A stretch of DNA of 64,000 nucleotides from JACDBE01 sp963714055 (lineage in GTDB: Bacteria > Actinomycetota > Acidimicrobiia > Spongiisociales > UBA5794). The notes below the pieces were generated by a model. That model was not told the DNA's origin. It was given only the letters and a program-made list of their open reading frames with translations, and ran no database searches. Below, piece by piece: positions 8,069-16,070 of the stretch; within the stretch, counting starts at the first letter, position 1; every line of letters starts with the position of its first letter. Location: the NCBI GenBank assembly GCA_963714055.1, contig OY970227.1, positions 1,426,001 through 1,490,000 on the forward strand. Direction: 5' to 3'. Made by a program: the position numbers and the translations under genes.

Positions 8069-8105
8069 GCGCCGGCGGCTCCCCACTGCGACCCCGCTGC
8101 GTCGA

Positions 8106-9914
8106 TCAGAAGGCGGCGTCCGCCATGGTCATCAGCGACCCGTCCTCGACCTCGGCGGCCCGGCGACGCAGCGCCGCCTTGGGGAGGACGTTGCCGGCGA
8201 ACCAGCGGGCCGAGGCGATCTTGCCCTGGTAGAAGTCGGTGTCGGCGCCCGTGGCAGCCGGGAGCGACGCCAGCGCCACCTCGGCGTGGCGGAGCAGCAG
8301 CCAGCCGATGACCAACTCGGCCAGGCTCTCCAGCAGCGCGTTGGCGTGGAGCCCGGTCCGGTAGATCTCGGTGGGCTCGCCGGTGGAGGCCATGGCGTGG
8401 CTCACCATCACCCCGACGTGCTGCTGGACGTCGTCGAGGGCGCGCCCGAGCAGTTCCCGCTCGGTCTCCAAGTCGGCATCCCCGCCCTTCACCATCTCCA
8501 GGATCTCCTCGCCCAGCCTCGCCAGGGTGCGACCCTGGTCCCGGACGATCTTGCGGAAGAACAGGTCGAGCGCCTGGATCCCGGTGGTGCCCTCGTACAA
8601 CGAGTCGATCTTGACGTCGCGGATGTACTGCTCCATCGGGTAGTCCCGGGTGTAACCCGATCCACCGAACACCTGGAGTGCCTGGCCGAGCAACGTGTAC
8701 GCCTTCTCCGACGAGTAGCCCTTGAGCAGCGGCAGCAGGAGATCGACCAGCCGTTCCCAGTGGTCGTCCCCCGGGTCGAGGGTGGCCCGGTCGATGGCCC
8801 AGGCGGTGTGGAACAGCAGCGCCCGCATCCCCTCGGCGTGCGCCTTCTGCTCCATCAGCATGCGACGGACGTCGGGATGACGGATGATCTCGACCCGGGG
8901 CGCCGTCTTGTCGGTGCTCCGGGTGAGGTCGGCGGACTGGACCCGCACCTTGGCGTACTCCAGCGCGTTCAGGTAGCCGGTGGAGAGGGTCGACATCGAC
9001 TTGGCGCCGATCAGCATCCTGGCGTCCTCGATGACGTGGAACATCTGTCGGATCCCGTCGTGGGCGCCGCCCACCAGGTAGCCGACGCAGGGGCGATCGG
9101 CACCGAGGGTCAGCTCGCAGGTGGTCGAGGAGCGGATGCCCATCTTGTCCTCGACGTGGGTGACGGCGATCCCGTTGCGCTCGTCGAGGCGTCCGTCGTC
9201 GTCAACCAGGAAGTCGGGGACGATGAACATCGACAGGCCCTTGGTCCCCGGCTCGCCGCCCTCCCGTCGCGCCAGGATCAGGTGGACGATGTTCTCGTGG
9301 TAGTCACTGGCTCCGGAGGTGATGAAGCGCTTGACCCCCTCGAGGTGATACATCCCGGCGGCCTCGTCGACGGCGACCGCCCGGGTGACGCCGGCGCCGA
9401 CGTCCGATCCGGCATCGGGCTCGGTGAGAACCATGGTGCCTCCCCAGCGGCGCTCCAGCATCGGCCGGGCCCACCGCTCGACCTGCTCGGGAGTGCCCAA
9501 TCGGCCGACGACTACCGCCATCATCGCCCCGGTGATGTAGAAGAAGGCGGCCGGGTTGGCCCCCACCAGCATCTCCTGACCGGCCCAGCGCACCTGGCTG
9601 GGGGCGCCCAGCCCGCCCAGCTCCTTGGGGACCGCCAGCTGGTCCCAGCCGCCGTCGTAGAAGGCGTCCAGCGATCGCTTGAGGCCTTCGGGCAGGGTCA
9701 CCGAGCCGTCGACCAGGTGGGGGGCGTCGCGGTCGGCCTCGACGAAGCTGGCCGCCATGTCCTCGGAGGCGAGTCGCTCGAGCTCGCCGAGGAGGTGTCG
9801 CACCGTCGCCGGGTCGAAGTCCTCCCACGGGTCGCTGCCGAGCATCTCGGCGAGGTCGTTGACCTCGAACAGGTTGAAGGTGATGTCCCTGAGGTTGCTC
9901 TTGTAGTGGCCCAT
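8106..9914 (-). CDS. Acyl-CoA dehydrogenase, large C-extended type (DmdC-like)
   Basis: A FAD enzyme of 602 residues that oxidises an acyl-CoA to the enoyl-CoA. It has the N-terminal helical domain, the middle-domain signature GGTMVLTEPDAGSDVGA, and the C-terminal domain with LGQALQVFGGSGYTRDYPMEQYIRDVKIDSLYEGTTGIQA. Glu in YEGTTGIQ is the expected catalytic base. The length and the about 130-residue C-terminal helical extension match the group that includes 3-methylmercaptopropionyl-CoA dehydrogenase DmdC; the substrate here is not known. ATG at 9914 (MGHYKSNLRDI) has an upstream AGGGGGA and matches the family N-terminus. A TetR regulator is divergent, with a palindromic site between them, so the gene is probably under its control. 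Confidence 0.88.
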   Translation of the reverse strand: MGHYKSNLRDITFNLFEVNDLAEMLGSDPWEDFDPATVRHLLGELERLASEDMAASFVEADRDAPHLVDGSVTLPEGLKRSLDAFYDGGWDQLAVPKELGGLGAPSQVRWAGQEMLVGANPAAFFYITGAMMAVVVGRLGTPEQVERWARPMLERRWGGTMVLTEPDAGSDVGAGVTRAVAVDEAAGMYHLEGVKRFITSGASDYHENIVHLILARREGGEPGTKGLSMFIVPDFLVDDDGRLDERNGIAVTHVEDKMGIRSSTTCELTLGADRPCVGYLVGGAHDGIRQMFHVIEDARMLIGAKSMSTLSTGYLNALEYAKVRVQSADLTRSTDKTAPRVEIIRHPDVRRMLMEQKAHAEGMRALLFHTAWAIDRATLDPGDDHWERLVDLLLPLLKGYSSEKAYTLLGQALQVFGGSGYTRDYPMEQYIRDVKIDSLYEGTTGIQALDLFFRKIVRDQGRTLARLGEEILEMVKGGDADLETERELLGRALDDVQQHVGVMVSHAMASTGEPTEIYRTGLHANALLESLAELVIGWLLLRHAEVALASLPAATGADTDFYQGKIASARWFAGNVLPKAALRRRAAEVEDGSLMTMADAAF

Positions 9915-9960
9915 GTCGCCGATCCCCCTGTTCCGCTCCCCACCGATCGTACCACCGTAT

Positions 9961-9978
9961 TTTGAGCGAACGATCAAA
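9961..9978. promoter_or_regulatory. Probable TetR operator
   Basis: TTTGAGCGAACGATCAAA is an 18-bp inverted repeat with one mismatch per arm (TTTGAGCG/CGATCAAA). It lies in the 72-bp gap between the divergent acyl-CoA dehydrogenase and TetR genes, 8 bases before the TetR ATG. TetR-type regulators commonly bind such sites to control both genes. Confidence 0.6.
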
Positions 9979-9986
9979 CTTCACCC

Positions 9987-10607
9987 ATGGGTCGGCCGGC
10001 GCATATACGGTGGGTCGTCGGGAAAGGACGGCGGATAGCCAGATACCAACCGGGGCTGCGCACCGAGGCGCGCATCATCGCCGCCACCGGTGACCTGCTG
10101 GCCGAGTTCGGGCTGGAGGGCACCACCCTCAAGGCGATCTGCGACCGGGCAGGGATCAAGTCCGGGAGCTTCTACAACCTGTTCGACTCGAAAGACGAAG
10201 CGGTGCTGCGGGTGGTGCGCGAGGCGATCACCGCCGTCGACCCCCATCCCGAGGGTGAGGGACCGGACACGGTGGCCGAGCTGGTCGGCGCCTACGTGCG
10301 GTTCGTCACCGAGCAGCCCACGGTCGCCCGCATCTACCTCCAGATCGCGGTCCATGGCGGGCTCACCGACAGCTCGATGGCCGCCCGGTTCCTGCGCCAC
10401 CACGAGCAGCGGGTACGACGTTTCGCCGCCGCCATGTCCCACGACACCGAGCCGGACGACGCGGCGCCTGCCCGAGCCGAGGTCCTGTTGGGCGCGCTGA
10501 ACGGTCTCGCCTTCCGCTGGGCGCTCCGCCCCGACTTCGACTTCGCCGCCCTCGCCGCCACCATTCCGGTGACCGCCGGCGAGCACGTCCAGGGCCCGAG
10601 GGTCTGA
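9987..10607 (+). CDS. TetR/AcrR-family transcriptional regulator
   Basis: 206 residues. The N-terminal helix-turn-helix occupies about residues 25-75 (TEARIIAATGDLLAEFGLEGTTLKAICDRAGIKSGSFYNLFDSKDEAV), with the family hallmark xGxFYNxFxSKxxL. The rest is a helical ligand-binding domain with no specific signature. It is divergent from the acyl-CoA dehydrogenase gene with a palindrome between, so the ligand is plausibly an acyl-CoA or fatty acid derivative, as for many TetR proteins beside fatty-acid genes; that is inference. ATG at 9987 was chosen; later in-frame GTG codons exist. Confidence 0.85.
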   Translation: MGRPAHIRWVVGKGRRIARYQPGLRTEARIIAATGDLLAEFGLEGTTLKAICDRAGIKSGSFYNLFDSKDEAVLRVVREAITAVDPHPEGEGPDTVAELVGAYVRFVTEQPTVARIYLQIAVHGGLTDSSMAARFLRHHEQRVRRFAAAMSHDTEPDDAAPARAEVLLGALNGLAFRWALRPDFDFAALAATIPVTAGEHVQGPRV

Positions 10608-10616
10608 CCCGACTGG

Positions 10617-10646
10617 TTGAAAGCACCGACCGCCGATGGCTAGGTT
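10617..10646 (+). promoter_or_regulatory. Promoter of the amino acid ABC transporter operon
   Basis: TTGAAA at 10617-10622 and TAGGTT at 10641-10646 with an 18-bp spacer, 50 bp before the aapJ-like start. The same TTGNNN-18-TAGGYT layout recurs at 36965 and 50053. Confidence 0.5.
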
Positions 10647-10695
10647 CGACCCATAGGTATGCGCGCCACGTCGGCGCGAGAGGAGGCCCCCCACC

Positions 10696-11888
10696 ATGAG
10701 ACCATCCATCTACCGAACACCGGCCCTGCTCCTGGTCCTCGTACTCGCCGTGGCCGCCTGTACCGGCGACGACGACGATGCCGCCGACACCACAGTCGCG
10801 GACGCTGCCAGCGCCACCACGCGCGAGCCGCCAGCGGCACCACAGCCGTCGACGCCGCCGGCGCCACCACAGCCGCCCCCGACGGTGAAGCGCCGGCCGC
10901 CGGCGAGTCGGTGCTCGACACCGTGATCGCCAACGACGTGGTGCGCTGCGGCACCCGCGATGCCCTGCCCGGCTTCGCCGTGCTCACCCCGGAAGGAGAG
11001 CACGAGGGGTTCGACTCCGACTTCTGCCGGGCGATCGCCGCCGCCGTGCTCGGCGACGCCACCAAGGTCGAGCACATCGACCTGGAGACCGCCGACCGCT
11101 TCACCGCCCTTCAATCCGGCCAGATCGACGTGCTGGTGCGCAACACGACGTGGACGGCGCAGCGTGACGGCACCGAGGGAGCGGACTTCCTCGCCACCAC
11201 CTACTTCGACGGTCAGGGGATGATGGTCGCCGCCGACAGTGGGTTCGCCTCGCTGGAGGACATGGACGGGGTCATCATCTGTGTCGCCACCGGCACCACT
11301 ACCGAGGGCAACGCCGCCGCCGAGGCGGCTCGGCTCGGCGTCGACTGGGAGGTCCGCCCCTTCGACGACACGGCCCTGATCCAGGAGGCGTTCATCGCCG
11401 GCCAGTGTGACGGGTGGAGCTCGGACGTGTCCCAGCTCATCGGGCTGCGCTCGGCCTATCCGGACGGCCCGGAGGCGTTGACCATCATCGCCGGCGACGA
11501 CGGCACCCCGGCCACCTTCTCCAAGGAGCCGCTCGGCCCGGCCGTGCGGGACGGCGACTCGCAGTGGGCGCAGGCGGTCAACTGGGCGGTCATGTCCACC
11601 ATCCTCGCCGAGGAGTTCGGCATCACCTCCGAGAACGTGGACCAGATGCTCGAGTCCGACGACCCGAACATCCGTCTCTTCCTCGGGGCCGAGGTGGAGT
11701 CCGAGGAGGGCCTGGCGGTGCTCGATCCGGGTCTCGGGCTGCCTCCGGACTTCGCCTATCAGGTGATCAGCCAGGTGGGCAACTACGGGGAGATCTTCGA
11801 GCGGAACCTGGCCCCGTTGGGGCTGGAGCGGGGAATCAACGCCCTGTGGATCGACGGCGGCCTGCTCTACGCCCCGCCCTACCGGTAA
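10696..11888 (+). CDS. aapJ: Amino acid ABC transporter substrate-binding lipoprotein (AapJ-like)
   Basis: About 395 residues. A lipoprotein signal (LLLVLVLAVAAC) is followed by an acidic and Thr/Ala-rich linker, then a family 3 solute-binding domain: VRCGTRDALPGFAVLTPEGEHEGFDSDFC, a core with FTALQSGQIDVLVRNTTWT, and the late FAYQVISQVGNYGEIFERNL...GINALWIDGGLLYAPPYR tail characteristic of AapJ/BztA. It delivers polar amino acids to the AapQMP membrane complex encoded directly downstream. The frame changes once inside the linker (about 10800-10850), where low-complexity GC makes sequencing errors likely; both halves align with the family. The promoter is at 10617-10646. Confidence 0.85.
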
Positions 11889-11957
11889 GACGGGAAACCG
11901 CCACGAGCACGACCGTCACGCGGGGCGGGAGCCTCCGCCCCGCGTGACCCCCACCCG

Positions 11958-13126
11958 GTGACCACCTCGGCGGGGTCGCCCGCTCGGCCGCCCCTGTGGC
12001 GGAACGTCAGGGTCCTGTCGTGGGCGTTCCAGCTGGTGGTGTTCGCCCTCGTCGCCGCCGTCCTCCTCTGGCTGTGGGGCAACTACCGGGAGAACGTGGC
12101 ATCGAGCGGCATCCCCACCGACTTCGGTTTCCTCGACAACCCGGCCAACTTCGAGATCCCGGGCAACGACTTCAACCAGCGCCAACCCGTTCGCGACGTC
12201 TACTTCGAGGGCTTCGTGAACACGCTGCGGGTGTCGGTGGTCGGCATCGTCCTCGCCACCGTCCTCGGCACCCTGATCGGCATCGCGCCGACTCTCGACC
12301 AACTGGGTGGTGAGCCGGCTCGCCACCGTCTACGTCGAGGTCATCCGCAACGTGCCCCTGCTGATCCTGCTCACATTCGTGTTCCTCGGCGTCGTGCTGC
12401 AGGCTGCTCCCCACCATCCAGGCCGCCTGGGTGCCGGCCGGCGTGATGGTGCTTTCCAACCGGGGCATCGGCGTGCCGTGGTACCAGGACGGGTCGGGCT
12501 ACCAACTGGCCCTGCTCGCCCTGGTCGGGCTGGCCGGCTGGTGGCTGATCGCCCGGTGGCGGACGACGGTATCGGAGCGCACCGGCACACCGTCACATGC
12601 GGGTCTGCTCGGCGGCGGCTTCTTCGTGGCGGTGATGGTGATCGGATGGTTCGCCCTCGGCTTCTCGCTCACGACCCCCGAGGTCACCGGGCGTCAGATC
12701 ACCGGCGGGATACGGGTCGATCCCTCCTACTTCGCCCTGCTCGTCGCCCTGGTCGTCTACACCGCCAGCCACATCGCCGAGATCGTGCGCGGTTCCATCC
12801 AGGCGGTTCCCCGTGGGCAGGACGAGGCGGCGCAGGCGCTGGCCCTCAGCCCGTTCCAGCGGATGTGGAACGTGGTGCTGCCCCAGGCGATGCGGATCGC
12901 CATCCCTCCGCTGGGCAACCAGTACCTCAACCTGATCAAGAACTCGTCGCTGGGCGCCGGCTTCGCCTACTTCGAGCTCACCAACGTCACCCGGGTCAGC
13001 GTGGGGAACGGCTCGCCGGCGGTTCCCGCCTTCACCCTCACCCTGGCCATCTACGTCGGTCTGTCGCTGCTCACCTCGCTGCTGGTCAACATCGCCAACC
13101 GTCGCTTCGAGCTGGTGGAACGATGA
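11958..13126 (+). CDS. aapQ: Amino acid ABC transporter permease (AapQ-like)
   Basis: An inner-membrane permease of about 388 residues. The N-terminal part includes FGFLDNPANFEIPGNDFN, typical of AapQ/BztB. The C-terminal permease core has YTASHIAEIVRGSIQAVPRGQDEAAQALALSPFQRMWNVVLPQAMRIAIPP, which contains the EAA loop that docks the ATPase. Two frameshifts are resolved: an extra C near 12288 (restoring GIARLSTNWVVSRLA) and an extra G near 12402 (restoring VVLQLLPTIQAAWVPAG). With them removed, the reading is continuous. Its stop overlaps the aapM start (ATGA at 13123). Confidence 0.87.
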
Positions 13127-14361
13127 CCACGGTCGCCCCCGCCCGCACCCCGCACCCCGCGGTGATCTGGGCCAGGCAGAACCTGTTCCACACGAGGCGC
13201 GACACGGTGGTCACCTTGCTGTTCGGTGCCCTGGGCGTCTACGTCGTCTACCGCCTGGCGTGGTTCGTGTTCGTCAGCGCCCGGTGGGAGATCATCGAGG
13301 TGAACCTCAAGCTGCTGATGGTGGGCAACTGGGACGTGATCCACCTGCCCCGGATCGCCGTCGCCCTCGTGGTGGTCGCCACGACCGGGGGGCTGATCGC
13401 CGGGTTGGTGCACGCCCGCCAGGTCCGTCGCGGCACCGCGGTGCGGAGCATGCCGGCAGGCGCCCGCATCGGTGACCTGGTCAGGCGGTTCGGGATCCTG
13501 CTGGCCACGGTCCTTTTGCTGCTCGCCCTCACCACCACCGCCGGGCCCTGGCTGATGTCGGTCGGGATCGTCGTCGGGGCGGTGGTCGGCCGGTTGATCG
13601 GCGGTGTGATCGGCGGACGCCGGCTCCCCCGGCCGGTCAACGTGCTCGGGGTGCTGGCCCTGGTCGCCGTACCCTTCGTCTTGTACTTCTACCTCGCCGA
13701 CGCCGTGCCGCTCGCCCGGTGGGAGGGCTTCTACTTCAACGTCACGTCGGCCATGGCGGGCATCCTGCTCAGCTTCCCGCTGGGAGTGCTCCTCGCCCTC
13801 GGACGACGCTCCCGCCTCCCGCTGCTGCGCGCCATGGCCACTAGCTACATCGAGTTCGTCCGCGGCTCCCCCCTGTTCGTGCTCCTGCTGCTGGCCAACG
13901 TGTCGTTGGAGTTCTTCCTGCCCCCGGGTCTCGCCCCGAGCGACCCGGTGCGGGCCATCGTGGTGTTCACGCTGTTCACCGCCGCCTATCTCGCCGAGAT
14001 CGTCCGCGGCGGGCTCCAGTCGATCCCCCGTGGCCAGGTGGAGGCGGCCCGGTCGCTCGGACTGTCCCCGGTCACCCAGCTGTCCCGGATCGTGCTCCCC
14101 CAGGCGCTGCGCAACGTGATCCCGCCTCAGATCGGCCAGTTCATCTCGCTGTTCAAGGACACCACGCTGGCCGGGCTCGGGCTCGGTATCCTCGAGATGC
14201 TGGCGGTTTCCGAGGCGATCACCCAGCAACCCGACTTCCGCGGCCAGGGGCTGATCATCGAGACGCTCACCTTCACCGCATTCCTGTTCTGGGTCGGGTC
14301 GTTCACCATGTCCCGGGAGAGCCAGCGCGTGGAGCGCAAGCTGGGGGTGGGTACCCGATGA
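13123..14361 (+). CDS. aapM: Amino acid ABC transporter permease (AapM-like)
   Basis: 412 residues and unbroken. It has an N-terminal multi-span region with MVGNWDVIHL, then a permease domain with MATSYIEFVRGSPLFVLLLL and the EAA loop EIVRGGLQSIPRGQVEAARSLGLSPVTQLSRIVLPQALRNVIPP. It pairs with AapQ to form the heteromeric channel of a general L-amino acid importer. Translation is coupled on both sides: ATGA overlaps with aapQ and aapP. Confidence 0.9.
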   Translation: MTTVAPARTPHPAVIWARQNLFHTRRDTVVTLLFGALGVYVVYRLAWFVFVSARWEIIEVNLKLLMVGNWDVIHLPRIAVALVVVATTGGLIAGLVHARQVRRGTAVRSMPAGARIGDLVRRFGILLATVLLLLALTTTAGPWLMSVGIVVGAVVGRLIGGVIGGRRLPRPVNVLGVLALVAVPFVLYFYLADAVPLARWEGFYFNVTSAMAGILLSFPLGVLLALGRRSRLPLLRAMATSYIEFVRGSPLFVLLLLANVSLEFFLPPGLAPSDPVRAIVVFTLFTAAYLAEIVRGGLQSIPRGQVEAARSLGLSPVTQLSRIVLPQALRNVIPPQIGQFISLFKDTTLAGLGLGILEMLAVSEAITQQPDFRGQGLIIETLTFTAFLFWVGSFTMSRESQRVERKLGVGTR

Positions 14362-15134
14362 CGGAGCGGGAAGACCAGGTCTTCGCCGACGCCACCCAGG
14401 TGGGCGACGCGATCATCGAGCTGGAGCACGTCGACAAGTTCTTCGGCACCTTCCAGGCGCTGAAGGACATCAACCTCAAGGTGGGGCTGCAAGAGGTGGT
14501 GGTGGTGATCGGCCCGTCCGGCTCGGGCAAGTCCACCATGATCCGGTGTATCAACCGGCTCGAGGAGCACGACGCCGGGCGGATCGTGGTCGACGGCATC
14601 GAGCTGACGAGGGACATCCGGAACATCCAGGAGGTCCGCCGCGAGACGGGGATGGTGTTCCAGCAGTTCAACCTGTTCCCCCACCTCTCGGTCATCGACA
14701 ACGTGACCCTCGCCCCCCGCCAGGTGCGCCACATGCCCAAGGCCGAGGCGGAGCGGCTCGCCATGGAGCTGCTGGAGCGGGTGCAGATCCCCGAACAGGC
14801 CAGGAAGTACCCCGGCCAGCTGTCCGGCGGTCAGCAGCAGCGGGTGGCAATCGCCCGGTCCCTGGCGATGCGGCCCAAGGTGATGCTGTTCGACGAGCCG
14901 ACGTCGGCGCTCGACCCGGAGATGATCGGCGAGGTGCTCGACGTCATGAAGGACCTGGCCCGCGGTGGCATGACGATGATCGTGGTGACCCACGAGATGG
15001 GCTTCGCCCGAGAGGTCGCCGACCGGGTGGTGTTCATGGCCGAGGGCGAGATCGTCGAGGTGGGCACGCCCGAGCACTTCTTCACCAACCCGGTCGAAGC
15101 CCGGACCAAGCTGTTCCTCAGCCAGATCCTGTGA
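14358..15134 (+). CDS. aapP: Amino acid ABC transporter ATPase (AapP-like)
   Basis: 258 residues, the usual length. Walker A GPSGSGKST, Q-loop FQQFNLFPHLSVIDN, ABC signature LSGGQQQR, Walker B VMLFDEPTSALD, and the switch His in VVTHEMGFA are all present. It powers the AapJQM importer and is the last gene of that operon, overlapping aapM by 4 bp. It is undamaged. A REP-like element follows in place of an obvious terminator. Confidence 0.93.
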   Translation: MTEREDQVFADATQVGDAIIELEHVDKFFGTFQALKDINLKVGLQEVVVVIGPSGSGKSTMIRCINRLEEHDAGRIVVDGIELTRDIRNIQEVRRETGMVFQQFNLFPHLSVIDNVTLAPRQVRHMPKAEAERLAMELLERVQIPEQARKYPGQLSGGQQQRVAIARSLAMRPKVMLFDEPTSALDPEMIGEVLDVMKDLARGGMTMIVVTHEMGFAREVADRVVFMAEGEIVEVGTPEHFFTNPVEARTKLFLSQIL

Positions 15135-15159
15135 GTCTTGCTGGGCTTCTGCCCGGCCG

Positions 15160-15227
15160 ACTTCGCCGGCTTCGCCGGCGATCGGCTCCTCCCGCAGATG
15201 GGGCCCCAACCCCATCGCGGGCCGTAG
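15160..15227. repeat. REP-like palindromic element
   Basis: A first hairpin GCCGG-cttcg-CCGGC is followed by CCCGC-ag-ATGGGG...CCCCAT-c-GCGGG (15191-15221). It shares CGGCTCCTCCCGCA and GCGGGCCGT with the pair at 7463-7604. It lies between the convergent aapP and nitroreductase genes, where it may also act as a terminator. Confidence 0.65.
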
Positions 15228-15274
15228 GTTGCCCCAAGCCGTTCCCGGTTGCTACCGCGGCAGGTTCGAGGGGC

Positions 15275-15730
15275 TCAGGACTCGGCGGGAACCGGGCGCA
15301 GCCGGATGAACGGGGCCTGATGGATCCAGCGGTCGAGGTCGGCCCTGGTCTCGTCCGGATCCCTGCCCCAGTTCTCGGTGAGGGCCCGGAACAGGATGCG
15401 GCCCCGTTCGGCGTCGTCGGGCTCGAGCTCGCCGACCACGGCCACGTCGGCCACCACGTCACGCTTGAGGTGGACGGTGAACTCCGGGTGGGCGACGATG
15501 TTGGCCACCCAATCGCGCTTGAACCCCGGCCTGCCGGTGAGGTAGTACACCCCGTCGAGCTGGTGCAGGTAGATCTCGATCCGCCGCGGCAAGCCGGTCG
15601 TCCGCCCGGTGGTGGTGATGTCGACGATGCCGCCCCGCTCGAGGGCGTCTTTGATCATTGCTTCCATGCGATCCCGCAACCGCGAGCGTCGCCGGCTTGT
15701 TCCGCGGGGGTCAGCCGTCCTGGTCGACAT
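15275..15730 (-). CDS. Deazaflavin (F420)-dependent nitroreductase-family protein
   Basis: 151 residues. The split-barrel signature of the Ddn family is visible: VDITTTGRTTGLPRRIEIYLHQLDGVYYLTGRPGFKRDWVANIVAHPEFTVHLK. Such proteins use reduced F420 to reduce quinones, nitro groups or other acceptors. The C-terminal tail DRWIHQAPFIRLRPVPAES is less conserved. The start overlaps the upstream paralogue by 20 bp, so the two are expressed together after the amidohydrolase. An internal ATG (MEAMIKDALE) is an alternative start. Confidence 0.78.
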   Translation of the reverse strand: MSTRTADPRGTSRRRSRLRDRMEAMIKDALERGGIVDITTTGRTTGLPRRIEIYLHQLDGVYYLTGRPGFKRDWVANIVAHPEFTVHLKRDVVADVAVVGELEPDDAERGRILFRALTENWGRDPDETRADLDRWIHQAPFIRLRPVPAES

Positions 15731-16070
15731 CGATGGCGACCGGCAGCGACTCCTCCCGCCACCTGCTCAGATCGCCCCGATAGCGGGCGACGTACTTGTC
15801 GTGGACCAGGTCACGGGCCAGGCGGTCTTCGGCGGGGTCGTCGACGAGACGGGCCCTGCCCGGGAACGGCTGCCGGGAGAACCCGACGGTGACCGCCGGG
15901 TCGGCGAGAAGGTTGCGCACCCAGTCGGAACGGCGACCGCCACCGGACAGCAGGTAGACCGTGCCGTCGTGGTGGGCGAACCAGATGGTGATGGTGTGCG
16001 GCCGGCCGGTGCGGCGGCCGGTGGTGACCACCCGGCACTCGGAGCGATCGGCCAGCTCCGCCGGGATCAC
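15711..16070 (-). CDS. Second deazaflavin-dependent nitroreductase-family protein
   Basis: 119 residues with the same Ddn-type pattern: CRVVTTGRRTGRPHTITIWFAHHDGTVYLLSGGGRRSDWVRNLLADPAVTVGF. Helices close to the C-terminus (LARDLVHDKYVARYRGDLSRW) match the family. The GTG start at 16070 overlaps the amidohydrolase stop by 4 bp (GTGA). It is similar to, but diverged from, its neighbour at 15275-15730, so the pair probably arose by an old duplication. Confidence 0.78.
   Translation of the reverse strand: MIPAELADRSECRVVTTGRRTGRPHTITIWFAHHDGTVYLLSGGGRRSDWVRNLLADPAVTVGFSRQPFPGRARLVDDPAEDRLARDLVHDKYVARYRGDLSRWREESLPVAIDVDQDG

Noticed and set aside
8286..9965. A 559-codon open frame on the plus strand opposite the acyl-CoA dehydrogenase
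   Set aside because: It is a GC-driven mirror of a gene with intact family motifs on the minus strand; its own translation has no recognisable domain.
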